Shown here: positions 33,555 through 43,212 of the stretch, one piece after another
How positions within the stretch are numbered: the stretch's first letter is position 1
Layout of the letters: every line of letters begins with the position of its first letter
Position numbers and translations under genes: made by a program
Assembly (NCBI RefSeq): GCF_030814655.1
Contig: NZ_JAUSVK010000001.1
Location: forward strand, 4,285,001-4,349,000
Origin: Labrys monachus
Lineage (GTDB): Bacteria; Pseudomonadota; Alphaproteobacteria; Rhizobiales; Labraceae
Direction: 5' to 3'
DNA length: 64,000 nt
The notes under the pieces: generated by a model
What the model was told of the DNA's origin: nothing
Databases searched by the model: none
Seen by the model: only the letters and a program-made list of their open reading frames with translations

Positions 33555-36500
33555 TTCTCGGTCACGCTCATCGTCGTCGTGGCGAGGGTCGCGTTGCGAT
33601 CGGGCCGATACATGTCCTCGACATGCGCGCCGGGCATGACATAGCGGCCGGGGGCGACGGCGCGCACGATATAGGCGACCTTGACCGCCGTATCCGTATA
33701 GGCCGCGACGAAGCGGTCGTCGCGGAACTCGGCATGGGTGACGTCGGTGAGATCGCCGAGCCAGGAGAGATTGCCGGTCTGTCCGGTCGCGACGAGCGTG
33801 GGATTCTCGATCTCGAGCCCCGCCGGCAGGCGGTCGACGAGCAGGAAATTGCCGGTCTGGTCATCGCCGACGCGGCTGGCGTCGAGCACCACGACGAGCC
33901 TGGTGTTCTGCTGCACCTCGGCGGGATCGGCCGGCTTGCCGTCCAGCGTGTAGTAGCTGCGCGCGAGGGTCATGCCGCTGGCGGAGGCCGGTTCCGCCAC
34001 CGTCGGCGAACCCGACACCGCCACCACCGCCTGCACCGACGAGGGACCGGGATTGGTGACCGTATGCGGCTCCGCCAGGCGGTCATTGCGGTAGACCTTG
34101 TAGAAGGCGCCCTGATGCGGGGTGCCGTCGACGCCGAGTTGCAGCGAACGGGCTTGGTCGACGACGCCGCGGGCTGCGAGCACCATCCAGGTCATCTCCT
34201 GGGTGGAGCTGTAGCGATATTTCGCCCGCTGCTCGCCGATCACCTTAAGCGCGGCCCTGACCACCGGGGCGGAGGCATTGCCGTCGTCGGCCAGCGCCAC
34301 CATGGCGGCCGCATCGCGCAGCGGGGAGCCATAATGGGTGTAGGCGGAGATCGACCCGGCGCTCTCGCCCTGGAGGGCGTCGGCGGCCGAAGCGAAGGCC
34401 TCGCCGGCGCGCGGCTTGTCGCCGAGCATGCCGAGGGCGGCGGCGATCTGCGCCCGCGCCATCGCCGTGCCGAACTGGCCGATCTTGGTGTCGGCGAAAT
34501 ATTTCAGATCGCCGGCCGGGGCGCGGCCGGCCCGCGCCAGCGTGTAGAGCGCATAGGCGACATCCTCGCCCTTGCCCTCCTCCACGTCGGGCGAATTGCC
34601 GACGCGGTTGCGCAGATAGTCGACCGCCTGGGTCAGCGCGCCCTCCGGCACCGCGAAGCCCTTCTCGCGGGCCCGCAGCAGGAAGTCGGTGACATAGGCC
34701 GACAGCCACAATTCACCGCTGTCGGCGCTCCACAGGCCGAAGGCTCCGTTCGAATCCTGGCGCGACAGCAGGCGCTGCACCGTATCGGCCAGGCGATCCT
34801 TCACCGAACCGTCGAGATCAATGTCGTTGCCGCCGAGATCGGCGAGATAGAGAAGCGGCAGGGCTCGGCTGACGAGTTGCTCCGAACAGCCATAGGGATA
34901 GCGGTCGAGCTCCCGCAGCAGGCCCGGGACGTCGAGCGAGGACGGTGGCCCGACGGAGAGCGAGACCGCCCCCGTACCCGGCACCATCTCCGAGACGAGA
35001 TCGGAACTGAGGGTGATGCCGCCGCCATTCGGCGCGATCGTCTGCACCGTGCGCCGGGTCACCGCCGGATTCGCCGGCTCGACACCCAGCACGAAGCTCT
35101 GGTCGATGGCGACATCGCCGGGGCCGGCCAGCGAAGCGACCAGCCGCGCCGTGCCGACGCCGTTGGCGGTGATGGGAATGTTGACCGGGGTGCGCGAGCC
35201 GACCGGCCCGATCTTCACGGTCTGGTACAGGGCCGACGGCGCCGCGTCGATCGGGCCGTCGACATTCACGGCGAGGGTATAGTCGCCAGGCGCCGCCTCG
35301 GCATTGAGGAGATCCAGCCGGAAGCGGGACTGGTCGCCGGCCGAGAGGAAGCGCGGCAGCGTGCCGGCGATGACGACGGGATCGCGGACGATGACGTCGG
35401 TCGAGGCATGGCCGACCTTGGTCGGCGTCCATGCCACCGCCATCAGCCGCACCGAACCGTTGAAGGCCGGGATGTCGAAGCTGATATCGGCGGTGCCGTC
35501 GGCGCCCACCTCGACGATGCCGGAGAACAGGGCGAGCGGGGCCTGGGTGGGTGGCGGGCTCGTCTCCGCTGCCCCCCCGTCGCCGCCGGTGCGGATGCGT
35601 CCCCGCGCGCCGTCCATGCCGTCGATGAGCTGCCCGTAGATGTCGTGCAGCTCGGCCGAGAGGCGCTTCTGGTCGTAATAATAGGCCTCCGGCTGCGGCG
35701 GCTTGTAGCCGGTGAGATTGAGGATGCCGACATCCACGGCGGCGAGCGTCACATAGGCCTTCTCGCCCGCGAGGCCGCCGATCTTCACGGGCACCTTGAG
35801 CGCCTGCCGCGGCTTCATCGTCGCGACCGGCGACAGCGACACGTCGAGCGTGCGCTCGGTGCGGTCGATGCCGAACCAGGCGAGGCCGATCGAGCGCGTC
35901 GGCATGCGCTTGGCCTCGACGTCCATCGGCCGGAAATGGGTGACCACGACATAGGCGCCGGTACCCCAGTCACTGCCCACGGTCAGCGGCACGGTGGTGC
36001 CTTTTTCAGGCACGTCGATCAGCGTGGACGACAGGAGCCGGTCGCCGACCACCTGCACCGATGCCTTGCCGGCGAAGCGGGCGTCGATCTTCACCTGCAG
36101 CGTTTCGCCGGACTTCACGCTGGCGCGGTCGAGCGCCACCGGAAGCATGTCCGGCGTATCGGCCTTCTCGCTGGTGTAATAGCCGGCATAGAAGGTGTCG
36201 CTGGACGAAGCGAGGCCGTTGCCGGCGATCTCCAGGCGGTATTGGCCCCACTGCACCGGCGCGGCGATCGAAGCCGGCTTGTCGGCGGCGATATCGACCG
36301 TGCCGCCCGCGACCTTGCGCGCGGTGGTGACCGCCTCGTAGTTCCAGCGGTTGTCGGTGCGGTACCATTGATAGCTGGTCGTCAGCCGCTTCAGCGTCCA
36401 GCCGACGCCCTTGGCGGCGACGCGCGCCCCACCGGGATCCACCGCGATGACGTCGAAATTGGCCTGCTGGCCTTCCGGCACGGCACCGTCGTCGAAGCCC

Positions 36501-38776
36501 GGACGCAAAGCGAGCATCGGCCCCGGCGAAGCGATCGGCAGCGAGGCGGTGCGCACCACACCGCGGCCCCCGGCCTCGCGCATGCGGATGGCGAAGTTCG
36601 CCTTCAGCGGCCGGGAGGTCGTGGGCAGCTGCGGCAGCGGAACAGTGAGGTCGGCATGGCCGTTGTCGTCGGTCTGGGCGAGGTCGTCGACGGAGTTCTG
36701 CACGGCGTCGACGGTCTCGTCCGTCAGTCCGAACATGTAGTCCTTCCATTGCGGGAAGGGCTGGCCATCGACCGACACCGAGACGTCGCCCTCGAGGTCG
36801 AGATGGGCGGCGGGGGCGCCGAAGAGATAGCGCCCGTCGACCTTCAGGCTGGCCCCGCTGTTGCGGTCGACGCGGGTGCCGTTGGCGGCGAGGTCGAACT
36901 CGATGCGATCCGGCACATAATCCTCGACGAGGAAGCTCGTCTCGCCGATCGGGGAAGCCTTGGGGTCGGTATAGGCGGCGACGCGCCAGGTACCGCCGGC
37001 GGCCGAGGCGACGATCGCTATATCCGCGGCGCGGCCGCCGGCGCCCTGGTCCTTCAGCACGATGCGCGAATATTCGACGCCGTCCGGCCGCTGTACGATC
37101 AGCGTCACCGGCACATCGTTCACGGCATTGGCGTTGCCGTCGCGCAGCAGCACCGCCGCATGCACGGTCTCGCCGCGGCGATAGACGCCGCGCTCCACAT
37201 AGACGAAGGCGTCCGCCGGTCCGGGCGGATCCCGCCCCGCAACGCCGCGGTCGGTCAGGTCGAAGGCCTGCTGGGTGAGATCGATGAAGGCATAGTCGTT
37301 CTTGTCGTCGGAGGCGACGACGAGCGCCGGCTCCTGCCCGTCGCTGCCCTTGGTGAGGCCGGCGTCGAACGCAGCGGCGCCGTCGGGACCGGTCGTCGCC
37401 GTCGCCAGGATCTCGTTGTCGCGCGCGAGGAGGCGAACCTTGACGCCCGCCAGCGGCGAGGCGGTCGCGATCGAGCGCAGGAACACGTGCAGGCCGTCCT
37501 TGCCCTTCAGCGTCGAGAGGCCGAGATCGGATACCACGAACCATTGCGTGGCGAGCTGGCTGTCGTCGTCGCCGGCAGTGTCCCCCGCCTGGGCCGTCAT
37601 CACATAAAGGCCGGGATCGATCTTTCCGAGTGCCTCGTCCACCGGAAAGGCGGTGGTGACGTCCTCGTTGGGCGGGGTCGGCAGGTCCATCGTGCCTTCC
37701 CAGACCTTATGGCCCTTGGTGCGCGCGATGTCGCCGGCCTGCGAGCCGTAGAGCTGGTCGAGGAAGCTCGAATCGATCACGGCCGAGATCAGGCTGCGGT
37801 CGCCCACGCGGTAGAGCTTGAGCTTGGCCTGCTTCGTATTGACGGAGACCAGCGGAATGCCGTTCTGCCCCGAGCGCGGCAGCACGTAATTCTTGCCGAC
37901 GAACTGCACCGAGGGGGCGCGATCGCGCACATAGACGTCATAGTCGGCATTCTTCAGCAGGCTCTCGTCGACGGCCGAAGGCAGGCCCGCGCGCACGGTG
38001 ACGTGATAGCGCGCGCCGTGCTTCAGCCCTTCGATGCACAGCTTGGTGCCGTCGACGGTGACGGCCGAGACCGGGCCGGGATCCTGGGTGAAATAGGGAG
38101 CGAAGTCGCTGACGGCGTTGCTCACCGGATCTGAAAACTGGAAGCACAGGCGCGGCTGCGGCGCGTCGCTCTCGACCGTGTAGTCGGTGATGCGGAAGCC
38201 GTGGTTCTCGCGCAGGTCTTCATAGGTCTTGCGGATATCGCCGTTGTCGACGAGATCGAGGCTGGCGCGATAGGCGTTGAGCGCCGGGCGCCAGTCCTCC
38301 CGCTTGACCAGCGCCTGGGCGACATCGTTCAGCGCCGCCCCCTTCTCGACCGGCGTGCGCGCCAGCTCATAGGCCCGGATCGACGCGCCGAGCGCCTTGT
38401 AGGGCAGTTCGTAGCCGTCCTGGCTGTTGAAGGGCTCGGCGGCGAGGAGCAGGTCGGCGAGCTTCTGCCAGCTCCGCTGATCGTTCGGCGTGAAGGCGAG
38501 CACCTGCTCGACGACCACAGCCGTGTTGCGGGCATTCCCCGCCGCCGTCGCGGCCGCGAGGTCCTGCTGGATCTGCACCGGCGTCTTCTTCACCGTCTTG
38601 GCGAGCTTGGCGATGGTGTCCTTGTAGCTGTCGGCCGCGTAGCTGTAGCTGTCGGCCTGGAAAAGCGGCCCCGCCGCCGCCGGCAGCGAAGCTGCAAAGC
38701 CAAGCAGGACCAAAGCGAGCCAAAGGCTCGCCAGACGATGGATCGCACGGCTGAAGCCGCTCTTCGCGTCGATCAT
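33551..38776 (-). CDS. Bacterial alpha-2-macroglobulin with thioester motif (YfhM-like)
   Basis: 1741 aa from the ATG at 38776, where GGAGGAGGG precedes a signal peptide (ASLWLALVLLGFAASLPAAAG); the open frame extends to 39016 but adds no domain. Family domains follow in order: MG-like beta domains, the A2M N-terminal 2 region, the bait-region/MG7 block near MDGARGRIRTGG, and the thioester domain with YGCSEQL (Cys about residue 1297). The intact CxEQ motif predicts covalent trapping of attacking proteases in the periplasm. No lipobox cysteine is seen at the signal peptide end, unlike lipoprotein members. Co-transcription with pbpC suggests joint guarding and repair of a breached envelope. Confidence 0.93.
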   Translation of the reverse strand: MIDAKSGFSRAIHRLASLWLALVLLGFAASLPAAAGPLFQADSYSYAADSYKDTIAKLAKTVKKTPVQIQQDLAAATAAGNARNTAVVVEQVLAFTPNDQRSWQKLADLLLAAEPFNSQDGYELPYKALGASIRAYELARTPVEKGAALNDVAQALVKREDWRPALNAYRASLDLVDNGDIRKTYEDLRENHGFRITDYTVESDAPQPRLCFQFSDPVSNAVSDFAPYFTQDPGPVSAVTVDGTKLCIEGLKHGARYHVTVRAGLPSAVDESLLKNADYDVYVRDRAPSVQFVGKNYVLPRSGQNGIPLVSVNTKQAKLKLYRVGDRSLISAVIDSSFLDQLYGSQAGDIARTKGHKVWEGTMDLPTPPNEDVTTAFPVDEALGKIDPGLYVMTAQAGDTAGDDDSQLATQWFVVSDLGLSTLKGKDGLHVFLRSIATASPLAGVKVRLLARDNEILATATTGPDGAAAFDAGLTKGSDGQEPALVVASDDKNDYAFIDLTQQAFDLTDRGVAGRDPPGPADAFVYVERGVYRRGETVHAAVLLRDGNANAVNDVPVTLIVQRPDGVEYSRIVLKDQGAGGRAADIAIVASAAGGTWRVAAYTDPKASPIGETSFLVEDYVPDRIEFDLAANGTRVDRNSGASLKVDGRYLFGAPAAHLDLEGDVSVSVDGQPFPQWKDYMFGLTDETVDAVQNSVDDLAQTDDNGHADLTVPLPQLPTTSRPLKANFAIRMREAGGRGVVRTASLPIASPGPMLALRPGFDDGAVPEGQQANFDVIAVDPGGARVAAKGVGWTLKRLTTSYQWYRTDNRWNYEAVTTARKVAGGTVDIAADKPASIAAPVQWGQYRLEIAGNGLASSSDTFYAGYYTSEKADTPDMLPVALDRASVKSGETLQVKIDARFAGKASVQVVGDRLLSSTLIDVPEKGTTVPLTVGSDWGTGAYVVVTHFRPMDVEAKRMPTRSIGLAWFGIDRTERTLDVSLSPVATMKPRQALKVPVKIGGLAGEKAYVTLAAVDVGILNLTGYKPPQPEAYYYDQKRLSAELHDIYGQLIDGMDGARGRIRTGGDGGAAETSPPPTQAPLALFSGIVEVGADGTADISFDIPAFNGSVRLMAVAWTPTKVGHASTDVIVRDPVVIAGTLPRFLSAGDQSRFRLDLLNAEAAPGDYTLAVNVDGPIDAAPSALYQTVKIGPVGSRTPVNIPITANGVGTARLVASLAGPGDVAIDQSFVLGVEPANPAVTRRTVQTIAPNGGGITLSSDLVSEMVPGTGAVSLSVGPPSSLDVPGLLRELDRYPYGCSEQLVSRALPLLYLADLGGNDIDLDGSVKDRLADTVQRLLSRQDSNGAFGLWSADSGELWLSAYVTDFLLRAREKGFAVPEGALTQAVDYLRNRVGNSPDVEEGKGEDVAYALYTLARAGRAPAGDLKYFADTKIGQFGTAMARAQIAAALGMLGDKPRAGEAFASAADALQGESAGSISAYTHYGSPLRDAAAMVALADDGNASAPVVRAALKVIGEQRAKYRYSSTQEMTWMVLAARGVVDQARSLQLGVDGTPHQGAFYKVYRNDRLAEPHTVTNPGPSSVQAVVAVSGSPTVAEPASASGMTLARSYYTLDGKPADPAEVQQNTRLVVVLDASRVGDDQTGNFLLVDRLPAGLEIENPTLVATGQTGNLSWLGDLTDVTHAEFRDDRFVAAYTDTAVKVAYIVRAVAPGRYVMPGAHVEDMYRPDRNATLATTTMSVTEK

Positions 38777-39073
38777 GATGCCCTCCTCCCACTGCCGTTC
38801 CGGTTGGAGCCGGCGGCATTCCCACGCCATGATAGCGCGCCGGGATGACATCTGCACATCCCGCCTCGGTCCCATCGGACACATCCGCCGCAGCAGAGTA
38901 TGTGCCCGTTCGCACGACGGCAATTGCGCCATGCAAAAATGCGTCGGTGCTGTTTCACGCGGAACAGCGCAGGGCGCGAAGCCGGCTTTCTTTTTTGTAT
39001 CGCCACCTCTGGACATCGCCGAAAGCCGCCGCTATAAGCCCGGCTCTCGCGTCGGCGTCGTTCGGCAGCGGGC

Positions 39074-39149
39074 GCCTAGGTAGCTCAGTTGGTAGAGCAT
39101 GCGACTGAAAATCGCAGTGTCGGTGGTTCGATTCCGCCCCTAGGCACCA
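39074..39149 (+). tRNA. tRNA-Phe (GAA)
   Basis: 76 nt including encoded CCA. The acceptor stem GCCTAGG/CCTAGGC pairs fully, the D-loop has AGCTCAGTTGGTAGAGC, the anticodon loop is CTGAAAA with anticodon GAA, and the T arm GGTGG-TTCGATT-CCGCC is standard. Confidence 0.97.
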
Positions 39150-39435
39150 TCTCCTCTTCCTTGAAATCGCTGACAATTTCGATCTGCAGGCCGCATTCCG
39201 GCCGTGCACCGAGACGAATGCCGGCCCGCAACGGCGGCCATGCCGGTGAAATCCCGTATCAGCCGCCGGCAAGACAGGTGCAACGCCGCCGCATCGGGGT
39301 GCCGCAGCCGGTTTGGGTCGTCGCGATGAAGGCCGCAACGGCGGGTAACGGTCCGAATGCCCATTCCGCTCGGATATCGTCGGGATCCGAGAGGTCGGCC
39401 ATCACGAAGGAGGCCGCAGCGTCGTTCGGGAGCCG

Positions 39436-39573
39436 TCAGGGCTTCTGGTAGGCGCCCGACTCGATCTCGTCGAATGTCGGCCCTTGGGGAAAGGCTCCCA
39501 GCGCGATGTGCACGAAGGCCGCCAGGGCGGCGACCATGAACAGAAGTTTGAACGCAAGGGAAGAGCCGGCCAT
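39436..39573 (-). CDS. Small membrane protein, 45 aa
   Basis: The minus-strand frame from ATG 39573 to TGA 39436 encodes 45 residues: a short polar start (MAGSSLAFK), one hydrophobic helix (LLFMVAALAAFVHIALGAF) and an acidic, soluble tail (PTFDEIESGAYQKP). GGAA lies about 8-12 nt before the ATG. The split into one clean membrane helix and a polar tail is protein-like, unlike the other frames here. I do not recognise the family. It lies downstream of tRNA-Phe in the opposite direction, and no gene partner is adjacent. An FNR/FixK-type box lies 304 bp upstream. Confidence 0.6.
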   Translation of the reverse strand: MAGSSLAFKLLFMVAALAAFVHIALGAFPQGPTFDEIESGAYQKP

Positions 39574-39876
39574 TCTAGTCGTTCCGCCACGTGGTTTGCA
39601 CTGGTTCCCGAAGCTGGGTTCGGGGTGGGGTTCTCAGCCAGACGGCCGGAGCCGGCAGTCCTTGGGGTTCGCACGGGCAGCGGTGCGCGCTTTCGGCATG
39701 ACCGACCACAGGCTGCAGGGCAACGCGGTTGCCCCCCTCGAACGCCTCAATGCCCATCCGCTCACTCCGGTGGGCTATAAAAAGGCAAAGGCGCGGCAGG
39801 CATGCAGCTGTCCTTTTCGAGGCCTCTGGGCCGGAAGTGTTATCGTTTTTGTCAACATGCTCTTCAATGACGACTT

Positions 39877-39890
39877 TTGATCTGAGTCAA
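39877..39890. promoter_or_regulatory. FNR/FixK-type anaerobox TTGATCTGAGTCAA
   Basis: Matches TTGA-N6-TCAA exactly and closely resembles FixK/FnrN sites of rhizobia. It is far from both flanking genes (304 bp to the 45-aa gene, 576 bp to the secreted protein gene), so the target transcript is not clear. Confidence 0.55.
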
Positions 39891-40188
39891 GCCTCTTCTG
39901 CGCGATATCGTGCAACACTCTCCATTTTTTCCGAGGCTCGTCAGCCTGGCCAGAAAATAGTTACCACCGCGTGAAATCACCTGCCGAAGCTCCTGTACAG
40001 GGCTCGCGGCTCGCGGACCAAACCTGCAGCCATACTTGCATGGATCAAACGCGCCGGCCGGACAGAGCAATAGGGAAGGAAAACCTGCGTCGCGGCAAAG
40101 AGCGGGGCTCCTCGCTCCGGAAGCGGCATCGGCGCCGGCCCGCGACCACAATGCCGTCGCCGCTCTCGCCCGCAGATAGCAATAATGA

Positions 40189-40218
40189 TTGACTTCGGAA
40201 AAGAGTCTGTCGAATTAT
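40189..40218 (+). promoter_or_regulatory. Weak promoter candidate for the secreted protein gene
   Basis: TTGACT, 18-nt spacer, AATTAT. It would give a leader of about 240 nt containing the hairpin at 40233-40252. Confidence 0.3.
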
Positions 40219-40232
40219 AGACTAAGGTATGC

Positions 40233-40252
40233 CTGTCGATGAAAGTCGACAG
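40233..40252. repeat. Hairpin CTGTCGA-N6-TCGACAG
   Basis: Perfect 7-bp arms, 214 bp before the secreted protein gene, within its probable leader or as an operator. Confidence 0.5.
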
Positions 40253-40465
40253 CATCAAGAATTTCTATGTAGTATTTTTTCTGTGCCTTCGGCGGCTTCC
40301 TTCGCCATCGCGAACCTGTCTTCAGTTAAGGCGCACCGGAATGACGGCGTCCCCCGATGCAGACCGGGAGACGATGATGGGCGTCTCGTCGTGATACCAG
40401 CCGTCCACCGAGAGGTGTGGCGGCAGCAATCCCACACCCTTTTTCAGGAGATACGGAGACCGCTT

Positions 40466-41092
40466 ATGACAGGTTTTGATCGCAAAAAGAACAAAACATG
40501 GACATCCGACCGGGATGGAATCCGACAAATCGGCATGTTGGCCGGCACCGCAGCTGTCGGGGGCAAAACGCGGCAGCAGATCCGGCGCTCGCTTCCATCG
40601 AGCCTGTACGGGCTCCTGGCATGGGCCTGCATGTTCATCTGCCCGGCCGGCGCCACCCCCCTGCTGCACGCCGCTCTCGCCGGCCCCGGCGGATCCGTCG
40701 AGGCCCTGCGATCGCTGCAGCCGCAGTCCGGCCTCCTCTTGCGGGTGCGAAATCGAAGCGGCGCGGAGAGCCGGAGCAGGGACATGCTCGACTGGAGGAC
40801 GATCGTCGCCCGGGCGATCGAGCTCTCCAAGGCGCAGAACAGGGGGCATGTACAGGTAGGCCGGACTTGCCAGCCCGAGTTCGCCGCTTGCACGATCGCG
40901 ATATTCTTCCGGGACCGAAAGGGTAGGTTGACCATGCTGCGATCCGCCGAGGATGCCGACGGCCGCCTGCTCGCACGCGACATTTGCGAATTGAACGATT
41001 TCTGGGACGTGCGGACATGCACCTCGTGGGAAACCGGCGTGACCACGAAGGAGATGAAGGATTTGCGCGGAAACTGGCAGGCGGTTCAATAG
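40466..41092 (+). CDS. Hypothetical secreted or anchored protein with cysteines
   Basis: 208 aa from the ATG at 40466, with GGAGA 6-10 nt upstream. A basic N-terminus is followed by a hydrophobic stretch at about residues 47-65 (LYGLLAWACMFICPAGATPLL), which may be a late signal peptide or anchor. The C-terminal part has four cysteines (GRTCQPEFAACTIAIFF, ARDICELN, VRTCTSW) and ends TKEMKDLRGNWQAVQ; short proteins with similar endings (cysteine, WxTG, KEM, G-W) occur in Hyphomicrobiales without known function. Two disulfides in the periplasm are plausible. No operon partner; the next gene starts 251 bp later. Confidence 0.65.
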   Translation: MTGFDRKKNKTWTSDRDGIRQIGMLAGTAAVGGKTRQQIRRSLPSSLYGLLAWACMFICPAGATPLLHAALAGPGGSVEALRSLQPQSGLLLRVRNRSGAESRSRDMLDWRTIVARAIELSKAQNRGHVQVGRTCQPEFAACTIAIFFRDRKGRLTMLRSAEDADGRLLARDICELNDFWDVRTCTSWETGVTTKEMKDLRGNWQAVQ

Positions 41093-41343
41093 AGGACAGC
41101 ATCACGACGAGATCGTTCGCCGCTCGACGGGCCACGCGAGCGGCCCGGGCACGGCCCCGGCCCCAAATTGCCGCATTCGGGAAACTAGGATCGGCAGAAT
41201 CAGCGCGGGCGATCCGGCTCCGCGGTCGGAACCGGAGAGCACGAACATGGTTTCTGCTTGCAGCGAATTTTCCGCCGCCTTTTCCTGAAGGAAGGCCCCG
41301 CTTCCATGCCTTCGAATTTTCATGCCTTCGAAAGGGGAAACTT

Positions 41344-43185
41344 TTGACATCGCGCATCGAAGACTATGCTCTCATCGGCGATTGCGAGACCGCGGCCCTC
41401 GTTTCCCGCGACGGCTCGATCGACTGGCTGTGCTTTCCCCGGTTCGATTCGGCCGCGTGCTTCGCGGCCCTGCTCGGCACGCCGGACAATGGGCGGTGGC
41501 GCATCTTTCCCGCCGACAGGAACGCCCGCGTCACGCGGCGCTACCGCGAAGATACGCTCATTCTCGAAACCGAATTCGAGACCGATACGGGCGTGGCGAC
41601 GCTGATCGACTTCATGCCGCTGCGCGACGGCACCAACGACCTCATCAGGCTGGTCGTCGGGCAGAGCGGCCGGGTGGACTTCACCACGGATTTCGTCGCC
41701 CGATTCGACTATGGGCGTACCGTCCCGTGGGTGACGAAGGCCGAGGACGGCACCATCACGGCGGTGGCCGGTCCGGACAGGCTGATCCTCAGCACGCCCG
41801 TCACGCTGGAAGGCGAAGACCTGCACACCGCCGGCGCTTTTACGGTATCCGCCGGCGATCGCGTGCCCTTCGTGCTGACCTACGGCCCCTCGCACGCCTC
41901 GCGCCCGACGCAGCCGAATGTCGAAGCGGCACTGGAGAGCACCCAAGCCTTTTGGCGTGAGTTCGCGTCCCACTGCCCTCCCGTCGGACTGTGGACAGAC
42001 ACCGTCAAGCGCTCGCTCATCACGCTGAAGGCCCTGACCTACATGCCGACCGGCGGGATCGTCGCCGCCGCGACCACGTCGCTGCCGGAGCAGCTCGGCG
42101 GCACCCGCAACTGGGACTATCGCTTCTGCTGGCTGCGCGACGCCACCATGACGCTGCAGGCCTTCATGAAGCTCGGCTATTACGAGGAAGCCTCGGCCTG
42201 GCGCGAATGGCTGATGCGGGCGGTCGCCGGAGCGCCCGAGCAGATGCAGATCATGTATGGCGTCTCCGGCGAGCGGAACCTGCTCGAATGGGAGGCGCAC
42301 TGGCTCGGAGGCTATGAGAAATCCCGTCCGGTCAGGGTCGGCAACGCCGCGGCCGGCCAGTTCCAGCTCGATGTCTACGGCGAAGTCGCCGATGCGATGC
42401 TGCAGGCGGCGAAGGGAGGCCTGCCGCGCCACCCGCGCACCCGCGCGCTCAGCGAGGTGGTCATGCCGTTTCTCGAAAGCGCCTGGCGCCGTCCCGACGA
42501 GGGCATCTGGGAGGTACGCGGCGGCTCGCAGCATTTCACCCATTCCAAGGTGATGGCCTGGGTCGCCTTCGACCGCGCCGCGAGCATGGCCTCCCCCTCG
42601 GACGATCGGGCCGCCTTCACCGAACGGTGCCGCCGGGTCGCCGACGAGATCCATGCGGATGTCTGCCAGAAGGGCTTCGATCCGGAGCTCGGCAGCTTCG
42701 TGCAGGCCTATGGCTCGAAGACGATCGACGCCAGCCTGCTGCAGATTCCGCTGGTCGGCTTCCTGCCGCCGGACGATCCGCGGGTGATCGGCACGGTGAA
42801 GGCCATCGAGAACGGCCTCATGCATGACGGGCTCGTGCTGCGCTACCAGACCGAACGGGTCGACGACGGGCTGCCGCCCGGCGAAGGCGCCTTCCTCGCC
42901 TGCACCTTCTGGCTGGCGGACGTGCTGGTGCTGCAGAACCGCTATGCCGACGCGCGCCGCCTCTATGAAAGGCTGCAGGGCCTGTGCAACGACGTGGGCC
43001 TGCTCTCCGAGGAATACGATCCCGTCGCCGGACGCATGCTCGGCAATTTCCCGCAGGCTTTCAGCCATATCGGGCTGATCAACACCGCGCTCAACCTCGC
43101 CCGGCGCACCGGTCCGGCGGAAGAACGGGCCGAGGCCGCCGGCGAGGCGCCGAGCCAGACCGAAGCCGAGCCGGTTCCCGCCTGA
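41344..43185 (+). CDS. Glycoside hydrolase family 15 protein (glucoamylase/trehalase-like)
   Basis: 613 aa from a TTG at 41344, chosen because AAAGGGG lies 7 nt upstream and the family N-terminus TSRIEDYALIGDCETAALVSRDGSIDWLCFPRFDS begins there. No ATG is available in frame close by. The (alpha/alpha)6 barrel shows LGGTRNWDYRFCWLRDATMTLQA and the catalytic-acid region PGEGAFLACTFWLADV (Glu about residue 514). Bacterial members of this length hydrolyse alpha-glucosidic bonds such as those in trehalose or maltooligosaccharides in the cytoplasm. No signal peptide is seen. Usual full length. Confidence 0.93.
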   Translation: MTSRIEDYALIGDCETAALVSRDGSIDWLCFPRFDSAACFAALLGTPDNGRWRIFPADRNARVTRRYREDTLILETEFETDTGVATLIDFMPLRDGTNDLIRLVVGQSGRVDFTTDFVARFDYGRTVPWVTKAEDGTITAVAGPDRLILSTPVTLEGEDLHTAGAFTVSAGDRVPFVLTYGPSHASRPTQPNVEAALESTQAFWREFASHCPPVGLWTDTVKRSLITLKALTYMPTGGIVAAATTSLPEQLGGTRNWDYRFCWLRDATMTLQAFMKLGYYEEASAWREWLMRAVAGAPEQMQIMYGVSGERNLLEWEAHWLGGYEKSRPVRVGNAAAGQFQLDVYGEVADAMLQAAKGGLPRHPRTRALSEVVMPFLESAWRRPDEGIWEVRGGSQHFTHSKVMAWVAFDRAASMASPSDDRAAFTERCRRVADEIHADVCQKGFDPELGSFVQAYGSKTIDASLLQIPLVGFLPPDDPRVIGTVKAIENGLMHDGLVLRYQTERVDDGLPPGEGAFLACTFWLADVLVLQNRYADARRLYERLQGLCNDVGLLSEEYDPVAGRMLGNFPQAFSHIGLINTALNLARRTGPAEERAEAAGEAPSQTEAEPVPA

Positions 43186-43212
43186 GCGCGAACCGGCGCC
43201 GCATCACGGGAC

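Larger units (their letters stand above)
39574..40465. other. 892-bp gene-free region with regulatory motifs
   Basis: No convincing gene. It holds the FNR/FixK-type box (39877-39890), the hairpin CTGTCGA-N6-TCGACAG (40233-40252), and a possible promoter TTGACT (40189-40194) with AATTAT 18 nt later. The part 39580-39790 is rich in short inverted repeats and could encode a structured RNA, but I cannot match it to a known class. Confidence 0.5.

Noticed and set aside
33548-38134. 1528-codon open frame opposite the alpha-2-macroglobulin gene
   Set aside because: It mirrors the real gene in a GC-rich genome and its translation is low-complexity Arg/Gly/Asp/His-rich with no domain; the minus-strand gene has a signal peptide, family motifs and a ribosome site.
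39402-39674. 90-codon minus-strand frame near tRNA-Phe
   Set aside because: Composition is Arg/Pro/Ser-rich and not protein-like; the overlapping 45-codon frame has a ribosome site and a clean membrane helix.
39580-39790. 6S RNA or SRP RNA gene
   Set aside because: Several short hairpins, but the SRP core (GGTCAGG / GGAAGCAGCC) and a clear 6S central bubble are not found.
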